A DNA stretch of 64,000 bases from Streptomyces sp. A0642. Lineage in GTDB: Bacteria; Actinomycetota; Actinomycetes; Streptomycetales; Streptomycetaceae. Shown one piece after another: positions 35,320-42,867 of the stretch (its first letter is position 1; every line of letters begins with the position of its first letter). The stretch lies in assembly GCF_004795105.1 (NCBI RefSeq), contig NZ_SSBL01000011.1, forward strand, positions 124,001 through 188,000, given 5' to 3'. A model generated the notes under the pieces. That model saw only the letters and a list, made by a program, of their open reading frames with translations, had not been told where the DNA came from and made no database searches. Made by a program: the position numbers and the translations under genes.

Positions 35320-36294
35320 CTACTGCTCCTCGAACAGGCTCGTGACCGAACCGTCCTCGAAGACCTCACGCACCGCGCGCGCGATCGTCGGCGCGATCGA
35401 CAGCACCGTGATCTTGTCCAGCTCCAGCTCACCCGGCGTCGGCAGCGTGTCCGTGAACACGAACTCGCTCACCTTCGAGTTCTTCAGCCGGTCCGCGGCC
35501 GGACCCGACAGCACCCCGTGCGTCGCCGTCACTATGACGTCCTCGGCACCGTGCGCGAACAGGGCGTCGGCGGCGGCGCAGATCGTGCCACCGGTGTCGA
35601 TCATGTCGTCGACCAGGACGCAGACCCGGCCCTCGACGTTGCCCACGACCTCGTGGACGCTGACCTGGTTCGGCACGTCCTTGTCGCGGCGCTTGTGCAC
35701 GATCGCCAGAGGAGCGTCCAGACGGTCGCACCAGCGGTCGGCGACCCGGACACGGCCGGCGTCCGGCGACACGATCGTCAGCTTCGAACGGTCGACCTTG
35801 GCGCCGACGTAGTCGGCGAGGATCGGCAGCGCGAAGAGGTGGTCGACCGGGCCGTCGAAGAAGCCCTGGATCTGGTCCGTGTGCAGATCGACGGTGAGGA
35901 TGCGGTCCGCACCCGCCGTCTTCATCAGGTCCGCGATCAGACGGGCCGAGATCGGCTCGCGGCCACGGTGCTTCTTGTCCTGACGGGCGTAACCGTAGAA
36001 CGGCACGATCACCGTGATCGAACGGGCCGACGCGCGCTTCAGCGCGTCCAGCATGATCAGCTGCTCCATGATCCACTTGTTGATCGGAGCCGTGTGGCTC
36101 TGGATCAGGAAGCAGTCGGCGCCGCGGGCGGACTCCTGGAAGCGGACGTAGATCTCGCCGTTGGCGAAATCGAAGGCCTTCGTCGGCACGAGGCCCACAC
36201 CCAGTTGGTGCGCAACCTCCTCGGCCAGCTCGGGGTGGGCGCGGCCGGAGAAGAACATCAGTTTCTTCTCGCCGGTCGTCTTGATCCCGGTCAC
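35320..36294 (-). CDS. prs: Ribose-phosphate diphosphokinase
   Basis: A 324-residue class I PRPP synthetase. GRAHPELAEEVA, IQSHTAPINKWIMEQLIMLDALKRAS, the metal-binding VDLHTDQIQGFFDGPVDHL and the PRPP-binding loop CVLVDDMIDTGGTI are all intact. It supplies PRPP for nucleotides, His and Trp. ATG at 36294. It lies 120 bp downstream of glmU on the same strand. Confidence 0.96.
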   Translation of the reverse strand: MTGIKTTGEKKLMFFSGRAHPELAEEVAHQLGVGLVPTKAFDFANGEIYVRFQESARGADCFLIQSHTAPINKWIMEQLIMLDALKRASARSITVIVPFYGYARQDKKHRGREPISARLIADLMKTAGADRILTVDLHTDQIQGFFDGPVDHLFALPILADYVGAKVDRSKLTIVSPDAGRVRVADRWCDRLDAPLAIVHKRRDKDVPNQVSVHEVVGNVEGRVCVLVDDMIDTGGTICAAADALFAHGAEDVIVTATHGVLSGPAADRLKNSKVSEFVFTDTLPTPGELELDKITVLSIAPTIARAVREVFEDGSVTSLFEEQ

Positions 36295-36414
36295 AGCACA
36301 GTCTCCTCAGACGTGTATCTGGCGCTGCACGCAGATGTCCCGATGTGCAACGAGCCAGCCGAAATGGGGTGAGCATCTATCACGGTACGCCGTACGTGAC
36401 GCACCTGTTTCCGG

Positions 36415-37863
36415 TCAGCTTTCGCTGCCGGTGTCCTCCGCCGCGGCCTGTGCGGCCTGCGCGGCCGCACTCCCCGGACGCTTACGGGCCACCCAACCCT
36501 CGATATTCCTTTGCTGGCCCCGGGCCACGGCCAGCGAGCCGGCCGGCACATCCTTCGTGATCACCGAGCCCGCCGCGGTGTACACCCCGTCCCCGACCGT
36601 GACAGGAGCCACAAACATATTGTCCGAACCGGTACGGCAGTGCGAGCCGATCGTCGTGTGGTGCTTGTTCACGCCGTCGTAGTTCACGAAGACGCTCGCC
36701 GCACCGATGTTCGTGTGATCACCGATGGTCGCGTCACCCACGTACGACAGGTGGGGAACCTTCGTGCCCTCGCCGAGCGAGGCGTTCTTCAGCTCCACGT
36801 ACGTCCCGGCCTTGGACTTCGCGCCCATCCGCGTGCCCGGCCGCAGGTACGCGTACGGACCGACCGTCGCACCGGCGCCGACCTCGGCCCCGTCCGCGAC
36901 CGTGTTGTCCACCCGCGCGCCCGCTCCGACCACGGTGTCCTTCAGCCGCGAATTGGGGCCGACCTCGGCGTCCTCCGCCAGGTGCGTCGTCCCCAGCAGC
37001 TGCGTGCCCGGGTGCACGATCGCGTCCCGCTCGAACGTCACCGTCACGTCGATCAGCGTCGACGCCGGATCCACCACCGTCACGCCCGCCGTCATCGCCC
37101 GCTCCAGCAGCCGCAGATTCAGCAGCCGGCGGGCCTCGGCGAGCTGCACCCGGTTGTTGATCCCCAGGATCTCCCGGTGGTCGCCGGCCACGGAAGCACC
37201 GACCCGGTGGCCTGCCTCGCGCAGGATTGACAGCACGTCGGTGAGGTACTCCTCGCCCTGGCTGTTGTCCGTGCGCACCTTGCCGAGCGCGTCCGTCAGC
37301 AGCTGCCCGTCGAACGCGAACACCCCGGAGTTGATCTCCCGGATCGCGCGCTGCGCGTCGGTGGCGTCCTTGTGCTCGACGATCTCGGTGACCGCACCCG
37401 TCGCCGCGTCGCGGACGATCCGGCCGTAGCCGGTCGCGTCGGGGACCTCCGCGCTGAGCACGGTGACGGCGTTGCCGTCGGCGGTGTGGGTGGCGGCGAG
37501 CGCGGCGAGCGTTCCGCCGGACAGCAGCGGGGTGTCGCCGCAGACGACGATCACGGTGCCGTCGACGGTCCCGCCCAGCTCGTCGAGCCCGACGCGCACC
37601 GCGTTCCCGGTGCCCTTCTGCTCGGCCTGGTAGGCGGTGCGCACCTGGGCGTCCGCGGCGGTGAGGTGGGCGGTGACCTGCTCGCTCGCGTGGCCGACGA
37701 CCACGACGAGGTGCTGCGGGTCGAGTTCGCGGGAGGCGGCGACGACATGACCGACGAGCGAGCGCCCGGAAATCTCGTGCAGGACCTTGGGGGTCTTCGA
37801 CTTCATGCGGGTGCCCTCACCCGCTGCGAGGACGACGACGGCTGCCGGGCGTACGGAGCTCAC
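36415..37863 (-). CDS. glmU: Bifunctional GlmU (GlcN-1-P acetyltransferase / GlcNAc-1-P uridyltransferase)
   Basis: A 482-residue two-domain enzyme. The N-terminal nucleotidyltransferase starts AAVVVLAAGEGTRMKSKTPKVLHEI, and the C-terminal half is a left-handed beta-helix of hexapeptide repeats with YVELKNASLGEGTKVPHLSYVGDATIG. It makes UDP-GlcNAc for peptidoglycan. GTG at 37863 is chosen because the conserved domain begins six residues later; longer frames run into the tRNA region. First gene of glmU-prs-rplY-pth. Confidence 0.95.
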   Translation of the reverse strand: MSSVRPAAVVVLAAGEGTRMKSKTPKVLHEISGRSLVGHVVAASRELDPQHLVVVVGHASEQVTAHLTAADAQVRTAYQAEQKGTGNAVRVGLDELGGTVDGTVIVVCGDTPLLSGGTLAALAATHTADGNAVTVLSAEVPDATGYGRIVRDAATGAVTEIVEHKDATDAQRAIREINSGVFAFDGQLLTDALGKVRTDNSQGEEYLTDVLSILREAGHRVGASVAGDHREILGINNRVQLAEARRLLNLRLLERAMTAGVTVVDPASTLIDVTVTFERDAIVHPGTQLLGTTHLAEDAEVGPNSRLKDTVVGAGARVDNTVADGAEVGAGATVGPYAYLRPGTRMGAKSKAGTYVELKNASLGEGTKVPHLSYVGDATIGDHTNIGAASVFVNYDGVNKHHTTIGSHCRTGSDNMFVAPVTVGDGVYTAAGSVITKDVPAGSLAVARGQQRNIEGWVARKRPGSAAAQAAQAAAEDTGSES

Positions 37864-37933
37864 GGATAGGCCCTTCGGCTTCGGGTGATGGACATCCGCA
37901 GGATACCGGGGGGCGATGAGACGGACATGAGTG

Positions 37934-37962
37934 CGGGCCCCGACCGGCTGGGTCGGGGCCCG
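37934..37962 (-). terminator. Terminator of tRNA-Gln
   Basis: A perfect 12-bp stem (37934-37945 with 37951-37962) with a 5-base loop, 10 bp past the tRNA 3' end and about 70 bp before glmU. Confidence 0.75.
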
Positions 37963-37971
37963 TGTGACGTG

Positions 37972-38044
37972 CTCCCCCATCAGGATTCGAACCTGAACAT
38001 ACGGTACCAAAAACCGCAGTGCTGCCTGATTACACCATGGGGGA
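37972..38044 (-). tRNA. tRNA-Gln (UUG)
   Basis: On the minus strand TCCCCCA (38044-38038) pairs with TGGGGGA as acceptor stem. The anticodon loop TTTTGGT is closed by GCGGT/ACCGT and gives anticodon TTG. The T arm contains GGTTCGAATCC. CCA is not encoded. It lies just after the HTH protein gene on the same strand. Confidence 0.93.
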
Positions 38045-38071
38045 GTAAATCCGGCCTAACCGGACATTGCG

Positions 38072-38929
38072 TCAGGTCGCCGGATCGGCACCCAATACTA
38101 TGCCGTACCAAGCGCCTTCGACGCGACGATAGAGTTCGGCGCTCTTCGTCACGTAGATGACGAGGCAGCCGTGATAGGCGGCCCCGGTGTTCTTGCGGTT
38201 GGTCTTCGGGCTGTGCTTCTTGAGGGTGGCCCTCTTGAATTCGGCGCGAGGCACCCCGGTGAGGTCCGCCCAGAACTCCTCGGCAGCTGCCGCGTCCGCG
38301 GTCTCGTGAATGCTGACGCGGACGTGCAGGCGTTCAGGTGTGACACCGAGCAGGCCGAGCCACTTCAGGTACACCTTGATCACGTTGGGATCGCTGTTGA
38401 TGAAGAGCAGGTTCTCTCGGCGGCTGTACGGCTTGTCCTTAGCGCCCTCGGCCCAGTAGAGCGTCACCCCCGCCAGGAAGAGTTCCCGGTCGGAGAGTTG
38501 GCCCACTGACTCGCGTGCGATTCGCTTGGTCGCCTGCCGCGCCTGGTCCTGGGTAGCGCGCAGATCGGCCAGACCTGCGCGCATGAGGGCGAGACGCTCT
38601 TCGTCCGTGTAGCGGGGTTCCGGCTTCGGCAGGTCCCGGACCCACAACGAGATCGAGCTCTTCGAGCACCCCAGCTCCACCTGGATCTGGTCGTACGTCC
38701 TGCCCTCCAGCCGCAGCTCCCGAGCCCTCGCCCGCAAGTCGTCCTTGGCGTTGGGGCGCTTCGTCCACTCCGGCGGGGGTTCACCCTCCAGCAGGCAGTT
38801 GAGGAGGACGTTGTTGTGGAGCTGCAGCCGGTCGCGGATCTGTCGGCGGCTGAGCCCCTCCCGGCGCAGGGCGACGGCCTGTTCGCGCAGGCCCTCGAAG
38901 TCGGCGTATTTCCTGAGTTCTTCCGTCAT
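38072..38929 (-). CDS. HTH protein with LAGLIDADG-like C-terminal domain
   Basis: A 285-residue protein. Two helix-turn-helix-like segments occur at the N-terminus (RREGLSRRQIRDRLQLHNNVL and LEGRTYDQIQVELGCSKSSISLWV). The second half begins LFLAGVTLYWAEGAK and continues FINSDPNVIKVYLKWLGLLGV, HVRVSIHETADAAAAEEFWADLTGV and LKKHSPKTNRKNTGAAYHGCLVIYV, a pattern I associate with LAGLIDADG-type folds, although the canonical acidic residue is only partly evident (E in YWAEGAK). It could be a DNA-binding regulator or a domesticated homing endonuclease. It lies 27 bp upstream of tRNA-Gln on the same strand, so the two may share a transcript. Confidence 0.6.
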   Translation of the reverse strand: MTEELRKYADFEGLREQAVALRREGLSRRQIRDRLQLHNNVLLNCLLEGEPPPEWTKRPNAKDDLRARARELRLEGRTYDQIQVELGCSKSSISLWVRDLPKPEPRYTDEERLALMRAGLADLRATQDQARQATKRIARESVGQLSDRELFLAGVTLYWAEGAKDKPYSRRENLLFINSDPNVIKVYLKWLGLLGVTPERLHVRVSIHETADAAAAEEFWADLTGVPRAEFKRATLKKHSPKTNRKNTGAAYHGCLVIYVTKSAELYRRVEGAWYGIVLGADPAT

Positions 38930-39071
38930 GCGGTGATCGTCGTCCGGAATGCGGACGTCCGGTGGGCATGCGTGGGGTGTTCGCCGGATCGAGTGATGAG
39001 CACACGATTCGAATCCGTTCGACGCCGCGACGTGCTGTGCAGGTCACCCGAAAATGAGGTGCGGCCGCCCG

Positions 39072-39077
39072 TACGCT
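39072..39077 (+). promoter_or_regulatory. -10 box of sensor kinase gene (leaderless)
   Basis: TACGCT ends seven bases before the ATG at 39085, the same geometry as before tatD. Confidence 0.45.
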
Positions 39078-39084
39078 GGATGCC

Positions 39085-40386
39085 ATGACCGCAACGGGGG
39101 CAGACCGGGAGGCGGCGGGATCGACCACCCGCTCCTACTGGTGGTGGGAACGGCGACGGAGTGTCGCACTGGACGGGGGACTGGCGCTGGCTTCGGCGCT
39201 GGAGTGCGCGTTGGAAGGGGTGGTGTTTGCCGGGGATGCCGGACTGCCGGTGCCTCTGGGGGTGGTGTTCGGCCTGTCCGCCGGGGCCGTGCTGCTGGTA
39301 CGGCGCAAGTGGCCGATCGCGGTGGTGCTGGTGTCGATCGCGACCACGCCGGCCGAGATGGGTTTCCTGATGGGCCTGGTCGGTCTGTACACGCTGGCCG
39401 CGTCCGACGTGCCGCGGCGGATCACCGCGGTGCTGATGAGCATGTCGCTGGTGGGGACGTTCATCGTCACGTACGTACGGCTGCGGCAGGGCGTCGACGC
39501 CGACGCGGACTTCGGGCCCGGCGACTGGTACGTCCCCATGCTGTCCCTCTTCATGGCGCTCGGCCTGACCGCGCCGCCCGTGCTGTTCGGCCTCTACATA
39601 GGGGCGCGGCGACGGCTGATGGAGAGCTTGCGGGAGCGGGCGGATTCGCTGGAGCGGGAGCTGTCGCTGCTCGCGGACCGGGCGGAGGAGCGGGCGGAAT
39701 GGGCGCGCACGGAGGAGCGGAACCGGATCGCCCGCGAGATGCACGACGTGGTGGCGCATCGGGTGAGCCTGATGGTGGTGCACGCCGCGGCTCTGCAGGC
39801 GGTGGCGCCGAAGGACCCGGCGAAGGCGGTGCGGAACGCGGCGCTGGTGGGGGACATGGGACGGCAGGCGCTGACGGAGCTGCGCCAGATGCTCGGCGTG
39901 CTGCGCACGGGTGATCCGGTGGCGGCGCGGGTGGCGAAGGTGCCGCTGGCGTCGGTGGGCCGGTCGGTTCCTCCGGTGCCGGAGGAGGGGCCGCGGCTGG
40001 ACGAGGTGGAGACGCTGGTGGGGGAGTCGCGGGCGGCGGGGATGACCGTGGAGCTCTCCGTGGAGGGCGAGGTGCGTCCGTATGCGGCCGAGGTCGAGCA
40101 GACGGCGTACCGGGTGGTGCAGGAGGCCCTGACGAACGTGCACAAGCACGCGGCGGGCGCGAGGACGTGGGTGCGGCTGGCGCACCGGGATTCCGAGGTG
40201 GCCATGCAGGTGGAGAACGGCCCGTCGGACGCGGCCACGGCGGACGCGGGGCTGCCGAGCGGGGGCAACGGCCTGGTGGGGATGCGGGAGCGGGTGCTGG
40301 GACTGGGCGGCGTCTTCGTGTCCGGCCCGACGGACGCGGGGGGTTTCCGGGTGTCGGCGGTGCTGCCGGACGGCGGCGGGGCGTAG
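39085..40386 (+). CDS. NarL-type sensor histidine kinase (orphan)
   Basis: A 433-residue kinase: about five membrane segments (25-175), a coiled linker (RERADSLERELSLLADRAEERAEW), HisKA_3 dimerisation domain EERNRIAREMHDVVAHRVSLMVVHA with phospho-acceptor His220, and an HATPase domain ending GNGLVGMRERVLGLGG. No response regulator is adjacent; the two LuxR-type regulators in this window are more than 16 kb away. The signal is probably sensed within or near the membrane. Start ATG at 39085 is supported by the -10 box. It lies beside the toxin/immunity cluster, but a link is only positional. Confidence 0.9.
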   Translation: MTATGADREAAGSTTRSYWWWERRRSVALDGGLALASALECALEGVVFAGDAGLPVPLGVVFGLSAGAVLLVRRKWPIAVVLVSIATTPAEMGFLMGLVGLYTLAASDVPRRITAVLMSMSLVGTFIVTYVRLRQGVDADADFGPGDWYVPMLSLFMALGLTAPPVLFGLYIGARRRLMESLRERADSLERELSLLADRAEERAEWARTEERNRIAREMHDVVAHRVSLMVVHAAALQAVAPKDPAKAVRNAALVGDMGRQALTELRQMLGVLRTGDPVAARVAKVPLASVGRSVPPVPEEGPRLDEVETLVGESRAAGMTVELSVEGEVRPYAAEVEQTAYRVVQEALTNVHKHAAGARTWVRLAHRDSEVAMQVENGPSDAATADAGLPSGGNGLVGMRERVLGLGGVFVSGPTDAGGFRVSAVLPDGGGA

Positions 40387-40502
40387 GGCCTCTCGCTTCG
40401 ATCGGGCGGGGCTCGCGGGATCCGGTCCCTGGCGCGGGGGTGCGGCGCCCTTGGCGGTGGCGGTCGTGGGATGCCGGCCCGCCCCGCCCGGCCGGCCCGG
40501 CC

Positions 40503-41036
40503 TCAGGCGGAGGTCAGGCGGTCGGGCAGGGTGCCGGTGACGAGGGTGGCGAGGGCGCTGTCGATGTCGGCCCCGAGGTACCAGTCGCCGGTGTGGTCGA
40601 TGCTGTAGACCCGCCCCTGCGCGTCGATGGCGAGGACGGCCTGGCCGTCTCCTTCCTCGCCGAGGGGTGCGACCTCGGTTTCGAGGGCGCGTCCGAGGTC
40701 TCCCAAGGTGCGGGCGAGGTGGAGTCCGCTCAGAGGGTCGATGCGTACGGCCGCGGGCGCGATCTGGCGTCCGGGTGCGGTGGCGGCGATGCGCAGCCCG
40801 CCGAATTCGGCCCATGCCTCGACGGCCGCCGGGAAGACGGCGTGCTGGTGTCCGGCGGGTGAGGCGTGCGAGCGCAGGGCGTCGGCCCATTCCTCGGCCT
40901 GGCGGATGTCCCAGCGGCCGGGCTGCCAGCCGGCGGCGCGGAGCGCGGCGTCGACGGCGACGGGGAAGCGGGTGGTGCTGTGGCGGTCGTGGTGGGCCGG
41001 TCCGGCTTGTGCGGGGAGGTCGGTTCGGTCCTGCAT
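40503..41036 (-). CDS. SUKH-3 family immunity protein
   Basis: A 177-residue protein with the SUKH-3 pattern: FPVAVDAALRAAGWQPGRW at the start, FPAAVEAWAEFGGLRI in the middle and AVLAIDAQGRVYSIDHTGDWYLGADIDSALATLVTG at the end. SUKH proteins are antidotes to nucleic-acid-targeting toxins in polymorphic toxin systems. It begins 10 bp after the YwqJ-type deaminase gene on the same strand, so the two form a likely toxin/immunity operon. There is no signal peptide; the protein is cytoplasmic. Confidence 0.8.
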   Translation of the reverse strand: MQDRTDLPAQAGPAHHDRHSTTRFPVAVDAALRAAGWQPGRWDIRQAEEWADALRSHASPAGHQHAVFPAAVEAWAEFGGLRIAATAPGRQIAPAAVRIDPLSGLHLARTLGDLGRALETEVAPLGEEGDGQAVLAIDAQGRVYSIDHTGDWYLGADIDSALATLVTGTLPDRLTSA

Positions 41037-41046
41037 GGGGGCGCGG

Positions 41047-41580
41047 TCAGCCCTTCTCGGCGGTGGTCGCCGTTCCGGTCGTGGTGAGGTCGACGGGACG
41101 GACGCCGAAGTGGGCGAGCATGACGGTGCAGGAGCGGCAGGGCGCCGCGTAGCTGCCGTGGAGGGGGTCGCCGTCCTCGCGGATGCGGCGTGCGGTGAGG
41201 CGGGCGTGCTTGAGGGAACGCCGGGCCTCGCCGTTGGTGAGGGGCTTGCGCTGGGCTCTCTTGGAGCGGCCGGTCTCGGCGGCGGTGAGGTGCCGGGACA
41301 GCAGTATGGCTTCGGGGCAGCGGCCGGTGAAGCGTTCGCGTTGTCCGGTGGGGAGGGTGTCGAGGAAGTCCTGGACGAGGTGGTGGAGTACGGGTGGCTG
41401 GTCGCCCTTGCCCGCGGTGCAGGTGAGGGTTTCGCCGCGTACGGACAGTGCTGCGGCGACCGCGGGCAGGATGCCGTCGCGGCGGTGGGTCAGCCGGGGG
41501 GTGTGGCCGGCCTCGTTGCTGCTCCAGGTGAGTCGGGGGTCCCCGGTCGTGACGGTGTGTGCCGAGTGTGCGGTGTGCAT
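41047..41580 (-). CDS. YwqJ-type deaminase domain protein
   Basis: A 177-residue protein consisting almost only of a deaminase-fold domain. GRCPEAILLSRHL supplies the Cys-Pro-Glu motif (C88, E90) and YAAPCRSCTVML the PCxxC zinc motif (C148, C151), the pattern of YwqJ-related deaminases found as toxin tips. There is no N-terminal secretion, PAAR, LXG or RHS module. ATG at 41580 with GGAGGG upstream; ATG at 41628 is an alternative. It precedes a SUKH-3 gene and is divergent from the nuclease-SUKH fusion gene. The substrate is unknown; nucleic-acid bases are the usual target of the superfamily. Confidence 0.78.
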   Translation of the reverse strand: MHTAHSAHTVTTGDPRLTWSSNEAGHTPRLTHRRDGILPAVAAALSVRGETLTCTAGKGDQPPVLHHLVQDFLDTLPTGQRERFTGRCPEAILLSRHLTAAETGRSKRAQRKPLTNGEARRSLKHARLTARRIREDGDPLHGSYAAPCRSCTVMLAHFGVRPVDLTTTGTATTAEKG

Positions 41581-41884
41581 GGTGCTGTGTCCCTCCCGTG
41601 CCCGCAGCGGCTGCTGCCGAATGTGCACGCCCCCGTGTATGCGGGTGACAGCCTGCCAAATGTGTCGGGTCCTGTGAAAGCGGGGTCGCTGAAACGTGTC
41701 TGCGTGTCGCGATTCAGTGGCCCGTTTGTCGCTTGTCCGTCACGCTGTTGTGACCGTTGGTGACGGAAGTGGCCGGGGGGCACAGGGGCGGGGTCGGCGG
41801 CGGGCGCACCGCATAGGCTGTGTCCGGACCGCCCCCGTGGGCAGGTCGGTCCTCATCAGCCAGACGCAGCAGGGGGCAACCGCC
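41581..41884. other. Divergent promoter region of the toxin/immunity cluster (304 bp)
   Basis: No convincing gene. It contains the leaders of the two divergent arms. TAGGCT at about 41814 could be a rightward -10 box. AT content is slightly higher around 41640-41770 than in the flanking genes. No inverted repeat longer than 6 bp was noticed. Confidence 0.4.
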
Positions 41885-42862
41885 ATGACGACAGGTCGGC
41901 TCGGGCAGCAAGCCGCGCCACCGAATGCGGCCTACGCCGGGCAGCTCGTCCACTTCCCGGATCCGGTCCGGGCGTCCCGCCACCCCAGGGGTGTGCGCAT
42001 GGACGGGAACGGCTGTCCGGACTTCGCGCCGTACGCGCGTGCCGCCGCTGAGATCGCCGAGCCTCCGCAGGGGTTCGGTGTCGACGAACTCCGGCTCACG
42101 GACTACGTGTCGGCGAACGCGGCCCTGGCGGCCAGCGGGCACGAGCTGTGGGGGACGATTCCCGCGGTGGCCACTCCGCACGGCTGGACGTGGCACCACG
42201 TGCCCGGGGGGCGGCGGATGGAGCTCGTCCCGGTCGAGGTGAAGGCGCTGCTCCGGCACCACGGCGGACTGGCGACGACCGCGGTGGACCAGAACAAGCG
42301 GGGCACGCGTCCGCTGCAGGAGACCCGGCCCGCGCACTTCCGGCTGCCGAAGGGCGCCGTGGCGGTGAGCGAGCAGCAGATCCAGGGCGTCGAGGAGGAC
42401 CTCGGCTACCGGCTGCCCGGTGCCTATCGCTCGTTCCTGAAGGCGGCGGGCGGTTCGGCTCCGGTCGGGGCCGCGCTCGACGCCGAGCTCGGCCTGCTGG
42501 TCGATCAGCCCTTCTTCACGGTGCGTGAGGAAGCTGGCGTGAACGACCTGGTGTACGTGAACAAGTGTTTGCGGGATCACCTGACGAAGGACTATCTGGG
42601 GGTCGCCTTCGTCCAGGGCGGCATCCTCGCGGTGAAGGTCCGGGGCGAGGGCGTGGGTTCGGTCTGGTTCTGCGCCTACGACGACGCGCGTGACCGGGAC
42701 GGCTGGAGCGTGCAGGAACGGGTGGAGCGGCTGCTGCTGCCGTGCGGCGCCGACTTCGACGCGTTCCTCGAGCGGCTCGCCGGGAATCCGCCGGAGTTGG
42801 AGACGGTGGCGAACCTGATGGTGGACGGCGGCTTCGCGCACGCCGTCCCGGTGGAGGGGTGA
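41885..42862 (+). CDS. WHH nuclease fused to SUKH (SMI1/KNR4) domain
   Basis: A 325-residue chain. Residues about 1-150 match the HNH/EndoVII WHH nuclease family: GCPDFAPYA, RLTDYVSANAAL, GWTWHHVPGGRRMELVP (W103-H104-H105) and LRHHGG. Residues about 160-315 are a SMI1/KNR4-type SUKH domain: SEQQIQGVEEDLGYRLPGAYRSFLKAAGGS, then LAVKVRGEGVGSVWFCAYDD. Toxin and antidote folds are thus in one cytoplasmic protein with no export signal. ATG at 41885 with GGGGG upstream. It is followed after 5 bp by the Imm35-deaminase-SUKH-4 gene, with that gene's ribosome site inside its last codons. Confidence 0.78.
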   Translation: MTTGRLGQQAAPPNAAYAGQLVHFPDPVRASRHPRGVRMDGNGCPDFAPYARAAAEIAEPPQGFGVDELRLTDYVSANAALAASGHELWGTIPAVATPHGWTWHHVPGGRRMELVPVEVKALLRHHGGLATTAVDQNKRGTRPLQETRPAHFRLPKGAVAVSEQQIQGVEEDLGYRLPGAYRSFLKAAGGSAPVGAALDAELGLLVDQPFFTVREEAGVNDLVYVNKCLRDHLTKDYLGVAFVQGGILAVKVRGEGVGSVWFCAYDDARDRDGWSVQERVERLLLPCGADFDAFLERLAGNPPELETVANLMVDGGFAHAVPVEG

Positions 42863-42867
42863 GCGCG

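Noticed and set aside
36291..36551. Small minus-strand open frame between glmU and prs
   Set aside because: It is mostly antiphase to the glmU 3' end and lacks a ribosome site or similarity.
37972..38929. tRNA-Gln as integration site of a mobile element
   Set aside because: No integrase, no direct repeat of the tRNA 3' end and no composition change were seen; the neighbours are core genes.
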